Assembly (NCBI RefSeq): GCF_039621855.1
Contig: NZ_CP155071.1
Location: 1,178,001 to 1,242,000 of the forward strand
Source: Erwinia sp. HDF1-3R
GTDB lineage: Bacteria > Pseudomonadota > Gammaproteobacteria > Enterobacterales > Enterobacteriaceae
Reading direction: 5' to 3'
Length of the DNA: 64,000 bases
The notes under the pieces are model-generated. The model searched no databases and had not been told where the DNA came from. It was given only the letters and a program-made list of their open reading frames with translations. A program made the translations under genes and the position numbers. Positions within the stretch are counted from its first letter, which is position 1, and every line of letters begins with the position of its first letter. Shown here one piece after another: positions 45,646 to 53,267 of this stretch.

Positions 45646-46134
45646 TTACGCTGGCACGCTGTCGAACATCATGGTGATAGTGCCGTTGTACTCCCCGGCC
45701 TCAGGACGCGTTTTGTCGCTAAATGGCGCAGTCTGTGATACCTGCATTACACGGGTTTTCTCACTGGCGGCATCAGTGTTTGACAAAACCTCAACAGCGT
45801 TAGTAGCACCGGTACTCAGGGTCTTATCGAAAATTTTGACGGTCAGCGGGATAGGGTTAGCATTAGTTGAGGACGTCAGCACCGCGTCATCCTGCAGATA
45901 GGCCTTAATGCCTCCCGCCGCATTTTTCATTTTCAAATTTTTTGAGAAGGGGCGTAAGGAAAGATTAGCTTCGCTCCAGGCCATTCTCTGCGTGGTGACT
46001 TCCCAACCCGTGCCCAGAACATAAAAACTGTTATCCGGGATTGAAGCTTCCACGCTAAACTGTATCTGTGATGCCTGTGCCGCAAAGGATGAAGCCATCA
46101 TAATCGCCGCGGCGCTGATGATTTTTACTGACAT
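45646..46134 (-). CDS. CS1/CFA-I-type major pilin (CfaB-like), locus 3
   Basis: The 162 residues have a signal peptide (AAAIMMASSFAAQA) and a cysteine-free mature pilin of ~142 residues. The N-terminal strand SQIQFSVEASIPDNSFYVLG and C-terminal PEAGEYNGTITMMFDSVPA correspond to the donor strand and the xGxYxGxxxxxFxS ending of CS1-family major subunits. ATTCTCCAGAGAG-type sequence lies just upstream on the mRNA (CTCTGGAGAATTATT), a good ribosome binding site. Confidence 0.85.
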   Translation of the reverse strand: MSVKIISAAAIMMASSFAAQASQIQFSVEASIPDNSFYVLGTGWEVTTQRMAWSEANLSLRPFSKNLKMKNAAGGIKAYLQDDAVLTSSTNANPIPLTVKIFDKTLSTGATNAVEVLSNTDAASEKTRVMQVSQTAPFSDKTRPEAGEYNGTITMMFDSVPA

Positions 46135-46158
46135 AATAATTCTCCAGAGAGTGGTTGA

Positions 46159-46902
46159 TTAAAGAGGTTTACCTGACGTCAGGGATTTATTCTGCATCCC
46201 CTCATGCAGGACGTACTGCCATACTTTTCCGGTAGTAACCGGTTTTTCAAGCTTCATGCCCGGACGTAACTGATGAGTGGTCACGTTAGTGCAATTTTTT
46301 AAATTTTTATCGCACTCTTTCAGCGACTGAATAACAATACTGGCGTTACCGTTGTTGCTGATTTTCAGGGTGCGGCTGTCTTCGGTTATTCTGGTGTTAA
46401 ATCGTGCAGAGGACGGCAACACCGTCACAATGGTGCCGAATCCGGTCAGTACAGTGACCCCGGCACTGATTTCATCCTGATATTTTTTCGCGTCGTCTTT
46501 GCTCAGACCAAACTCCTGTGCGTCCTGCGGAATAACCGGGATATAGCGCACACGATAATAGCGTTCGTTGTCACGACTGCCGGTAAAAACTAAGCGGTTA
46601 GTCTGCATCCCTTTCGCAGGAATAATTAATCGCGCGGGACTTGAGATTAAACCGGTGCCTGTGCCTTTAATCAGAGCGCTTGTATCGAGTCTATTTTCGG
46701 TATAACCCCGGTCAGTAAAAATCATCTCATCCACGCTTACGCGCACAAAGGCGGTGGCATCACCGGTGTTGTTAATTCTTTTCGCCAGGGTGCTTTTCTC
46801 TGGCTGAATATATTCGTTTAATTCCCCGACGTTTATCGCAGGTCCCGCCATCGCGGGCATCGAAGTCAGTGTAATAACTGTAAAAAAAATAGTTTTCAGC
46901 AT
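46159..46902 (-). CDS. Alternate-type periplasmic pilin chaperone (CfaA/CooB-like), locus 3
   Basis: A 247-residue exported protein (signal peptide LKTIFFTVITLTSMPAMAG) starting GPAINVGELNEYIQPEKS. It contains SALIKGTGTGLISSPARLII and RYYRVRYIPVIPQDAQEFGL, the G1-strand pattern of alternate (alpha) chaperones, and two cysteines in LKECDKNLKNCTN. It opens the - strand operon; the pilin begins 24 bases after its stop. Its own upstream region is the duplicated locus 1 promoter segment, not a unique promoter. Confidence 0.87.
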   Translation of the reverse strand: MLKTIFFTVITLTSMPAMAGPAINVGELNEYIQPEKSTLAKRINNTGDATAFVRVSVDEMIFTDRGYTENRLDTSALIKGTGTGLISSPARLIIPAKGMQTNRLVFTGSRDNERYYRVRYIPVIPQDAQEFGLSKDDAKKYQDEISAGVTVLTGFGTIVTVLPSSARFNTRITEDSRTLKISNNGNASIVIQSLKECDKNLKNCTNVTTHQLRPGMKLEKPVTTGKVWQYVLHEGMQNKSLTSGKPL

Positions 46903-47003
46903 TTAAATCTCATAATGTTCACCAGACATCCCGTGTAGTGCCGGGAATCAAGGAAAGCCTTTACTCTATGAGGCTGCATACTTTCACAGCAGGTATCATC
47001 ATA

Positions 47004-47218
47004 GGGTGCGGGTGCCATCCTCTTTCTCAACCCATGACGGTATAAGGTGGCTGGCAGATCCGCTGTCATTTTTAACAGATACAAAGGGCTGCCGTGCGTC
47101 AGCCGGATAAATGATTCGGCTGCCAACGATCGCGATTCCAGCGGAAACGTTGGTGCAGTAAAAGCATGTCATAAACAAACAAGGTACCGCTAATTTTCTT
47201 AATCATAAAAAAAGACAT
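47004..47218 (-). pseudogene. Truncated copy of the locus 1 chaperone 5' end
   Basis: From ATG 47218 the frame starts MSFFMIKKISGTLFVYDML, clearly related to the locus 1 chaperone start (INKMVGALFVYAML). One extra base in an A-run at 47161-47164 (- strand CTTTTAC against CTTTAC) shifts the frame. In the other frame the similarity continues (VGSRIIYPADARQPFVSVKN, then SASHLIPSWVEKEDGTRTL) to a stop at about 47002. It lies just upstream of the locus 3 chaperone and is the coding part of duplicated segment copy B. Confidence 0.8.
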
Positions 47219-47495
47219 ATTAATCTCTCGCTCAGCATTGAAATGCGTGCCTCTTATTATTGCTGTTTAAAATATTTTAATTGTGCTGTAAATGAATACC
47301 TGCGTGCTGCCAGGCGACAGTTTCCCGGACCACCACGTACATAATTTACTGGCAAATAGTAAAAACCTGACATCCATTGCCAGGAGATACTACCGTACGA
47401 ACCAATATCACTCATCTTAAAATATCTCTGTTTTTATGAAAATAAATAAATCCTTTACTATCAGTGAGTTGTAGGAATTTATCTGAAAAAAAACG
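47004..47495. repeat. Duplicated fimbrial promoter/chaperone 5' segment, copy B
   Basis: Aligned over its full ~490 bp with 31413-31914: both contain the chaperone start, then TGCTGTAAA(A/T)GAATACCTGC, CATAATTTACTG, the ATGAAAATAAATAAAT block and a terminal A-run. In copy B the fused downstream genes are those of the unrelated locus 3. The rest of the gap, 47496-47803, is AT-rich and shows no gene. Confidence 0.8.
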
Positions 47496-47803
47496 TGATC
47501 CAGGTTTTTATATATTCCTGTTAAAAATAATTAATCTACCCGCTTCATCATCGTATATAAATTCCTGACAGGTGTGGGTGTGGGATTAATTTTTCGGTTT
47601 GACGGTATGTCTAATAGTCTTTTTTTTGAGCGAATGAACTCACAGTTCCGCATATAGATGAAAATGACACGAGGTTTTTACTGCAGGAATGACAGAAAGA
47701 GGTCAACGTGAGGAGGCTGGAATATGGCGGTGCATCTGTCATATGGTCAGATGCACAACCTTCTATAACCTTTACCAAAAAATATTAATTTTTATGCCAG
47801 AAG

Positions 47804-48268
47804 CTAACTCGCCTCTTCGCAGATAAACAGTGGCGCGGTTTTCGAGTAGAACAGCCATGCTTTATCACCCACAGGCTTTATTTTCCATAACAGATGTTCG
47901 CCTTTGGTACTGAAAAAAAGGGGGAACCACTGATTTTCCACTTCAGGGGAGAGGGTCATATAAGGTGAGTTCGATATCAAATCAGAACGTAATAGATAGA
48001 TGTTTTTACTTTTTTTATAAGAAAAGCGGATGCTTTTACTGATGTAACCTGCCTTTTTTTCACCATGATGCACGACACCAGACATTGAAATCGTACCTTT
48101 GCCATTAATGAGTGTATGGAAAGAGACGACATCCACGCGATCGTTACCCTTTAAAAACGTGATTTCTGCTTTGCAGGAAATACCTTTTTCCTTATGGTTT
48201 TTGAAAATAAAGATAAATATCATGGTAAAAGCAATCAATGAAGAAAGCATTAACAATTTTTTTTTCAT
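47804..48268 (-). CDS. FidL-like single-pass membrane protein
   Basis: A 154-residue protein with one N-terminal helix (MLSSLIAFTMIFIFIFKNHK) and a periplasmic domain with two cysteines (GISCKAEITFL; PLFICEEAS). The combination of a small bitopic protein coupled directly to a ToxR-like regulator resembles the FidL-MarT pair of Salmonella SPI-3. The start overlaps the regulator stop (ATGA). By analogy with ToxS/TcpH-type partners it may stabilise or tune the regulator's periplasmic domain. Sequence similarity to FidL is from memory. Confidence 0.6.
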   Translation of the reverse strand: MKKKLLMLSSLIAFTMIFIFIFKNHKEKGISCKAEITFLKGNDRVDVVSFHTLINGKGTISMSGVVHHGEKKAGYISKSIRFSYKKSKNIYLLRSDLISNSPYMTLSPEVENQWFPLFFSTKGEHLLWKIKPVGDKAWLFYSKTAPLFICEEAS

Positions 48269-49101
48269 TCTTTATGTTTCTTAATGTAATAAATGGAGTG
48301 GCAATTGGCGTGCTGCGTTGAATACAGGGGGTTCTGACAGGCAAAAACAGATACTCTGCCGGAATTTTTGTAGGCTGTCATATAAAGGTGGTTTTTATCT
48401 TCGCAATTAATGTTCAGTTTTTCAGCAAGTTTTAATACCCGTTCGCGTGTCATGGCACTATCGCTGTTCAGCCAAATCTGACATCCCTTATAGTCTAACG
48501 GTTCGGGGTAGAATAAATCACCAATTTCATTATGAGACTGAAAAACGGGAAAAAATATCACAATCATTAATAATAATGCACCAGCTGTGGCATAAAAAAA
48601 ATATATATATTTTCTTTCTGCACGCTTATGGTTTTCGTGATGGCCAGACTGCTCAACAAAAGTATGGGGGATATCAGGCTGTGGAAGGGGTTTTTCTTCT
48701 ATTATCTCATGCTTTCTGTCTTCCTGTTCCCCGGAAAAAGAGTCAGGATTTACATTAACTTCTCTGGTAATTTCTATCGAAGATGAGAGTAGAAACCCGC
48801 GTCGGGGTATAGTACGAATAATATCTGCTCTAAGGCCTGTTTTACTAAAAGTCCGTCGAAGACTAGAGATATTCTGATACAACGAAGTAGACGTAGGTTC
48901 CATACCAAAACGACGCCAGGCAAAATCATATAGCTGCTGATGAGTAACGAGTTCTCCAGCGTTATCAATGAGTAGTTCAAGGCATAAGGCTGCGGATACG
49001 CTCAGCCCGGAAAATTCATCTCCCCAGGAAATTCTCCTTTTTTCAGGTTCAAAAGAAATTTTATTGTTTATCTTTATAATCCGACTCAAAATGTCCTCCA
49101 T
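48265..49101 (-). CDS. ToxR/CadC/MarT-type membrane transcription factor
   Basis: The N-terminal ~100 residues form an OmpR-type winged helix (FEPEKRRISWGDEFSGLSVS, then LELLIDNAGELVTHQQLYDF, SLYQNISSLRRTFSKTGLRA, IIRTIPRRGFLLSS). A charged linker, one transmembrane helix near residue 165 (YFFYATAGALLLMIVIFFPV) and a periplasmic domain with four cysteines follow. It should bind DNA while anchored in the inner membrane. ATG 49101 starts exactly at the winged-helix domain; the longer frame to 49173 adds a hydrophobic tail without a ribosome binding site. Its place next to fimbrial locus 3 suggests it controls adhesion genes. Confidence 0.8.
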   Translation of the reverse strand: MEDILSRIIKINNKISFEPEKRRISWGDEFSGLSVSAALCLELLIDNAGELVTHQQLYDFAWRRFGMEPTSTSLYQNISSLRRTFSKTGLRADIIRTIPRRGFLLSSSIEITREVNVNPDSFSGEQEDRKHEIIEEKPLPQPDIPHTFVEQSGHHENHKRAERKYIYFFYATAGALLLMIVIFFPVFQSHNEIGDLFYPEPLDYKGCQIWLNSDSAMTRERVLKLAEKLNINCEDKNHLYMTAYKNSGRVSVFACQNPLYSTQHANCHSIYYIKKHKE

Positions 49102-49173
49102 AACTAAAGGTGAAATAAACCTCAGGATAATCTGTATTAAGATTGAAATGTAGTTGTCAATCAAGATAACCAT

Positions 49174-49876
49174 TACAAGATGTTAGAATGAACATTTTGA
49201 ATGGAAAATATCGGGTTCTTTTGCATTACGGGGTTGTCTGATATCTTGTCGTTTTGGTGATGTTTTCTGGCCATGTATCTGATCCGAGGACTTAAAGGGG
49301 GCTAAATTGAGGAGGTCCACTCGATAGTGAGCACCTCTGGTGACCATGATATCGAATGCCCTTAAGAAAGAAGCGCAATGCAGCGGCGGTGTCCAGCCGG
49401 TCAGTCACCAGGAAATCAATGGTCTGAACTGCAGTATCGGCGAAATGCCTTATCCAGCAAGAGTATCAGGCGGGTAATCCAGCGATGGAGCGGGGAGTAG
49501 TCAACATGGGTGCCGGGCTTCAGCCATCCTCTCTTTCCAGATTGCGTAAGCCAGACACCCCGGACACACTGAGCAATAACATCAGTAAGGTAATGCAGGT
49601 GGCTGGAGGTTTTCCAGATTAGAGACTCAGGCAGGCAACATCACGAATAAAACATCATCTTACGCGCCCACGCCTCAATACACCATAACCTCTTTAGCTG
49701 CATTGCCCAGAAATAACGGATGCAGCCGTATTTCCCGGGCAGATATCGTTTTTCTGGTTCAGTAGGCCCGGTTTGAAAACTGTTCCTTGCGAGCATCCAG
49801 CAGCATACATACATAAAAGAAGAATGCCGAGTGAACTGCACATCCTGACTGCTCTAAACATGTTCATCCTCAGATT
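49174..49876 (-). mobile_element. IS6-family transposase debris in a gene-free gap
   Basis: On the - strand, about 49610 to 49330, fragments in shifting frames match IS6/IS26-type transposases: THVDYSPLHRWITRLI (family pattern VDHSTIYRWV), DKAFRRYC, then QTIDFLVTDRLDTAAALRFF (family QTIDFLLTxRRDxxAALRF). No intact frame or clear terminal repeats remain. The flanks, including the - strand frame at 49641-49841, show no recognisable gene. Confidence 0.6.
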
Positions 49877-50164
49877 TTATTTCGTGCAATAAACACGTGC
49901 TTCACGAGGTGTGTAGATACCGAAAGTAATGACGTTGAGAAATCCGTTCATGAATGTGAGCTGCGTTTCAGTGCGCGAAACTTTATCTGCGCCGCCGCAA
50001 ACAGTGGCCGCATCAATAGTTTTTGACTGTGCCAGTCCAGAAATGAAGAAATGATGTGTTTCTACTTTAGCTGGCCGATCGGTATCGTTCTTTCTCATAT
50101 CAAATGACTGCTTTGCACATCCGCTCAGCATAATGATAAGGCCCAACATAATAAACGTTTTCAT
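49877..50164 (-). CDS. bor: Bor-family outer-membrane lipoprotein
   Basis: The 95 residues match lambda Bor/Iss: lipobox FIMLGLIIMLSGCAK, then THHFFISGLAQSKTIDAATV, CGGADKVSRTETQLTFMNGF and FGIYTPREARVYC. Bor is a prophage-borne surface lipoprotein that raises serum survival in E. coli. No other phage genes are visible, so it is a stand-alone moron-type gene. GGGGAAACT precedes ATG 50164. It lies in the accessory region beside tRNA-Phe. Confidence 0.9.
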   Translation of the reverse strand: MKTFIMLGLIIMLSGCAKQSFDMRKNDTDRPAKVETHHFFISGLAQSKTIDAATVCGGADKVSRTETQLTFMNGFLNVITFGIYTPREARVYCTK

Positions 50165-50801
50165 AGTTTCCCCGGAAGTTTAAATTAAGAATAAATTATT
50201 TCATTAAATGTCACCCGGTGTTTAAACTGATCCTAAACTCTCTTAAGTACTGGCGTTACTTTACATTTGATTACATTTATATGCTGATATTACTCAGCAA
50301 TAATGGATGCGCCACCAGGTGAGTATAATTTTAATGATAGGTAGCTCAGAGGACGAAAGCAGCACCAGCCAGCCTCTTCTGGCCTTCATTATCCCCGTCA
50401 GTTACTTCACTAATGTACGTTTTAGTTTCATCAGCCTTAAGACCTCTGTTGAGTTAACAAACCGACGGCTTATCCTCCGCTCATCATAACCCTTAAGGAT
50501 ATTTTATTTATCAAAACAGGTTTCTGGATTTATATATCCATTAACTTTATCCACTGTTAGTGTGTGGGTTTTCATTTAGCGCGACTGGAGAAAAACATTA
50601 CCTGGAAAATCCCAGCCGGGCAAAATGCCATTATCGAGTGGAGGGTAATCATCTCGTGATTAATGGTCTTGGTTTGTGACAGAATCAAATGCTGCCTGTT
50701 CATGTGAAAAAATGAAATGGCGCTTTACACCGAAGAGGCTGGAAAGGTGGTATACAATGACTGGTATTTAATCACGTTATTGTGATTATCCACCGCGAAC
50801 G
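50165..50801. other. Gene-free AT-rich gap between bor and the tRNA terminator
   Basis: I see no gene here. A 60-codon + strand frame at 50307 has no start signal or family. The first 120 bases hold the likely bor promoter region (AT-rich, - strand). The remainder may be debris at the edge of an island that ends at the tRNA gene. Confidence 0.4.
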
Positions 50802-50837
50802 CGAAAAGGGAGCCTGCGGTAACAGGCTCCCTTTTCG
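50802..50837. terminator. Bidirectional terminator downstream of tRNA-Phe
   Basis: CGAAAAGGGAGCCTG (50802-50816) and CAGGCTCCCTTTTCG (50823-50837) form a perfect 15-bp stem with a six-base loop and T-rich arms in both directions. It stands 110 bases after the 3' end of the tRNA gene. Confidence 0.85.
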
Positions 50838-50946
50838 GGACGATAACTTTCTGATGTAGGCTGATGTGAGGGTCAACATCAACAGGTACTACTCCCGCTA
50901 AACGCCCGTCAGTTTTCTTACTTCTGACCCGCGTGCTTTGAATAAT

Positions 50947-51022
50947 TGGTGCCCGGACTCGGAATCGAACCAAGGACACGGGGATTTTCAATCCCCTGCT
51001 CTACCGACTGAGCTATCCGGGC
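50947..51022 (-). tRNA. tRNA-Phe (GAA)
   Basis: The - strand reads GCCCGGATAGCTCAGTCGG at the 5' end, an anticodon stem-loop GGGGATTGAAAATCCCC with anticodon GAA, the T arm GGTTCGATTCC, and GGGCACCA with encoded CCA. The 76 bases match the standard enterobacterial tRNA-Phe. tRNA-Phe genes are frequent island integration sites. The accessory side lies beyond the 3' end, at lower coordinates. I found no second copy of the 3' end in the window. Confidence 0.97.
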
Positions 51023-51164
51023 AACGGGGCGCATTAAACCCTTTTGGAGGAAAACCGTCAATGGCTTTATTGTGGAATTTGAACCGATTGCACTCTTTTC
51101 CATCAATGCGGGCGGTAAACGACACTTTTCTGTGCACTACGGCGAAATTTTGACAGGCTACCTG

Positions 51165-51269
51165 CCCGAACCCCCGAACCCCCGAACCCCCGAACCCCCG
51201 AACCCCCGAACCCCCGAACCCCCGAACCCCCGAACCCCCGAACCCCCGAACCCCCGAACCCCCGAACCC
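51165..51269. repeat. 8-bp tandem repeat (CCCCCGAA), about 13 units
   Basis: The GAA triplet recurs every eight bases from 51168 to 51264 with five C between, an uninterrupted array of roughly 13 units. It lies between tRNA-Phe and the 3' end of hpxZ, 25 bases after the hpxZ stop. Unit number should vary by slipped-strand copying. It has no spacers and is not CRISPR. Confidence 0.95.
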
Positions 51270-51292
51270 TGTGGCCTCTGGAGATAAGCGCC

Positions 51293-51676
51293 TTAGCTCA
51301 TTAAACTCACCTGGGCGGCGACAATGCGCCATCCGCAGGGGAGTTTGACCCAGGTCTGCTGCTGGCGGCCCACCCGGTCGCTGCTGTCACGGGTAAATTC
51401 CGTGCTGCATACCGCGAAGTCTTCGCCAAAGGTGGTAATAACCGTATTGCGCAGCTGGCGATCCAGCCCGGCGGCAGGGCGCGAGGCGCGGAAGGCCCGG
51501 ATCGCGTCTATGCCATACAGATTTTCTCCGGCACCCAGCCTCACGGTGCGGCCGTCGTGCCAGAACAGCTCGTCGAGCACCACCGTATCGTTGCTGATTA
51601 GCGCCTCTTCATAGCGGTAAAAGGCGGCGGTGACCTCCGCCAGAATCACCGGGCGGTCGATATATTCGCTCTTCAT
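51293..51676 (-). CDS. hpxZ: Oxalurate catabolism protein HpxZ (AtzH/NTF2-like)
   Basis: The 127 residues form an SnoaL/NTF2-like fold as in AtzH/DUF3225: FYRYEEALISNDTVVLDELF, then WHDGRTVRLGAGENLYGIDA, RAFRASRP, then VCSTEFTRD and QTWVKLPCGWRIVAAQVSLM. In Klebsiella it closes the hpxWXYZ operon for oxalurate use; its exact role is unclear, probably assisting the HpxY amidase. The start overlaps the hpxY stop by four bases. Confidence 0.88.
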   Translation of the reverse strand: MKSEYIDRPVILAEVTAAFYRYEEALISNDTVVLDELFWHDGRTVRLGAGENLYGIDAIRAFRASRPAAGLDRQLRNTVITTFGEDFAVCSTEFTRDSSDRVGRQQQTWVKLPCGWRIVAAQVSLMS

Positions 51677-53073
51677 AGAGTGGCTCCCATTGTTGCTGGC
51701 AGTGCGGTGGTGATGCCCATCTGCTCCAGCGCCCAGGCGGCGCGCAGGCAGGCGTCTTCTTTAAAGGGGGCGGCAATAAGCTGTACGCCAATCGGCAGGC
51801 CTTCCGGCGTGCGCAGCGGCACCGTGGTCACCGGCAGCCCGAGAAAGGAGATGGGCTGGGTGAGCATGCCCATACTGGCGCGAATGGGCAGGTCGGTATC
51901 GTTAATGCGCAGGGTTTCCTGACCAATCAGCGTGGCGCTGTCCGGCGTGGCCGGGGCGATAAGCACGTCAAACTGCTCAAACAGCGGCAGCGTCTGCTGT
52001 TGAAAGCGGCGGCGGAAGCGCTGTGCCTGCACGTACCAGGCGGCGGGGATCATCGCCCCGGCCAGCAGCCGCTCGCGCGAAAGGGGCTCGAAGCGTTCGG
52101 GTTGGCTGCGCAGCGCGGGCAGGTAGAGATTACCCCCTTCGGAGGCGGTAATCAGAAAGGCTGCATTACGTGCCAGTTCAGCGTCCGGCAGGGTAACGTT
52201 ATCCTGCGCGTTAAGCGCCCGGGCGACGGTGGCGACGGCGGTACGCGCGTTTTCGCTGCACCAGGTGTGAAAGTAGCCATCGAGTATTCCCACGCGCAGC
52301 CCATCAGCGCCGCGTTCCAGCTGGTTAAAGACCGGATGCAGGGCTTTTTCGGCCTGAAATCCGTCCTGCGGATCGCGGCCCTGGAGGGCATCATATACCC
52401 AGGCCAGATCCTCCGTGCTGCGGGCAAAGGGACCAATATGGTCAAGGCTGGCAACAAATGGCTGGCTGCCGCTGCGGGAGAGGCGGCCAAAGGTGGGCTT
52501 CAGGCCGAAAATGCCGCACAGCGAGGCGGGCACGCGGATCGAGCCGTTGGTATCGCTGCCCAGTGAGAAGTTAACCAGCCCGGCGGCGACTGCCGCTGCC
52601 GATCCGCCCGAGGAGCCACCGGCGATACGCCGCAGATCGTGCGGATTTTTCGTGGCGCCGTAGTGGCTGTTCTCAGTGGTGAAACCATAGGCATAGGCGT
52701 CCATATTCAGCATGCCGGAGAGCAGCGCACCCGCGTCAGCCAGCCTGCGCACCGCCCAGGCATCCTCTGTGGCCGCCGGGCGATCGCTAAACAGGCTGGC
52801 TCCCGCCAGGGTGGTCTGCCCGGCCACGTCAAACAGGTTTTTTACCGCATAGGGTATCGCTGCGAGCGGCGGGAGGGGCAGGCCGGATTTTCGCCGGGCG
52901 TCAAGCCTGTCGGCCTCGCCGAGCATGCGATCGCGGGTGATATGCGTCCAGGCGTTAAGGGTCGGATTGTGCCGCTCAATATCAGCCAGAGTCTGCCGGG
53001 CAATATCGCGGGCGCTCAGTTCGCCACGGGTTAGCGCCGCCCGCACGGCGGCAATGGATAAGGTCACGCTCAT
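51673..53073 (-). CDS. hpxY: AtzE-type amidase HpxY
   Basis: A 466-residue amidase-signature enzyme, cytoplasmic. The Ser-cisSer-Lys triad is visible: Lys in AIPYAVKNLFDVAG, the glycine-serine block GGSSGGSAAAVAAG, and the nucleophile region GSDTNGSIRVPASLCG. The AtzE family hydrolyses biuret- or oxalurate-like amides. In the hpx context it is assigned to oxalurate breakdown. The start overlaps hpxX and the stop overlaps hpxZ, both by four bases, so stoichiometric coupling is likely, as for AtzE-AtzG complexes. Confidence 0.9.
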   Translation of the reverse strand: MSVTLSIAAVRAALTRGELSARDIARQTLADIERHNPTLNAWTHITRDRMLGEADRLDARRKSGLPLPPLAAIPYAVKNLFDVAGQTTLAGASLFSDRPAATEDAWAVRRLADAGALLSGMLNMDAYAYGFTTENSHYGATKNPHDLRRIAGGSSGGSAAAVAAGLVNFSLGSDTNGSIRVPASLCGIFGLKPTFGRLSRSGSQPFVASLDHIGPFARSTEDLAWVYDALQGRDPQDGFQAEKALHPVFNQLERGADGLRVGILDGYFHTWCSENARTAVATVARALNAQDNVTLPDAELARNAAFLITASEGGNLYLPALRSQPERFEPLSRERLLAGAMIPAAWYVQAQRFRRRFQQQTLPLFEQFDVLIAPATPDSATLIGQETLRINDTDLPIRASMGMLTQPISFLGLPVTTVPLRTPEGLPIGVQLIAAPFKEDACLRAAWALEQMGITTALPATMGATL

Positions 53074-53255
53074 GCTTTATACACCCCCGCCACGTCCAGA
53101 CGCTCATCGAGCGGTAAGGCCATCAGCGGCTGCGCCATGGTGGCTATACGCGTAAACTGCACCCGCAGCGCGTCGCGGCGTGCATCGTCCAGCGTCACGC
53201 CCAACACCTGCTCCATCTGTTCCAGCCACACTGCCCAGTCAGGCTCGTTACTCAT
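53070..53255 (-). CDS. hpxX: AtzG-like small subunit HpxX (DUF4089)
   Basis: A 61-residue protein of the DUF4089/AtzG type with WLEQMEQVLGVTLDDARRDA and RIATMAQPLMALPLDERLDV followed by a short tail. AtzG binds AtzE to form the active amidase, and HpxX should do the same for HpxY. Its stop overlaps the hpxY start, and AGGAGAAC precedes its own ATG. Small, but clearly real from order and motif. Confidence 0.88.
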   Translation of the reverse strand: MSNEPDWAVWLEQMEQVLGVTLDDARRDALRVQFTRIATMAQPLMALPLDERLDVAGVYKA

Positions 53256-53267
53256 GATGTTCTCCTG

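Noticed and set aside
49102..49173. Longer start of the ToxR-like regulator
   Set aside because: It adds a hydrophobic stretch before the winged helix and has no ribosome binding site.
50307..50489. 60-codon frame between bor and the tRNA
   Set aside because: No ribosome binding site, no family, poor coding character.
51165..51269. Possible CRISPR array
   Set aside because: Units are contiguous 8-mers without spacers and no cas genes are nearby.
50988..51332. 114-codon Gly-rich frame through the 8-bp repeat
   Set aside because: It exists only because the repeat is stop-free, and it runs into the tRNA gene.
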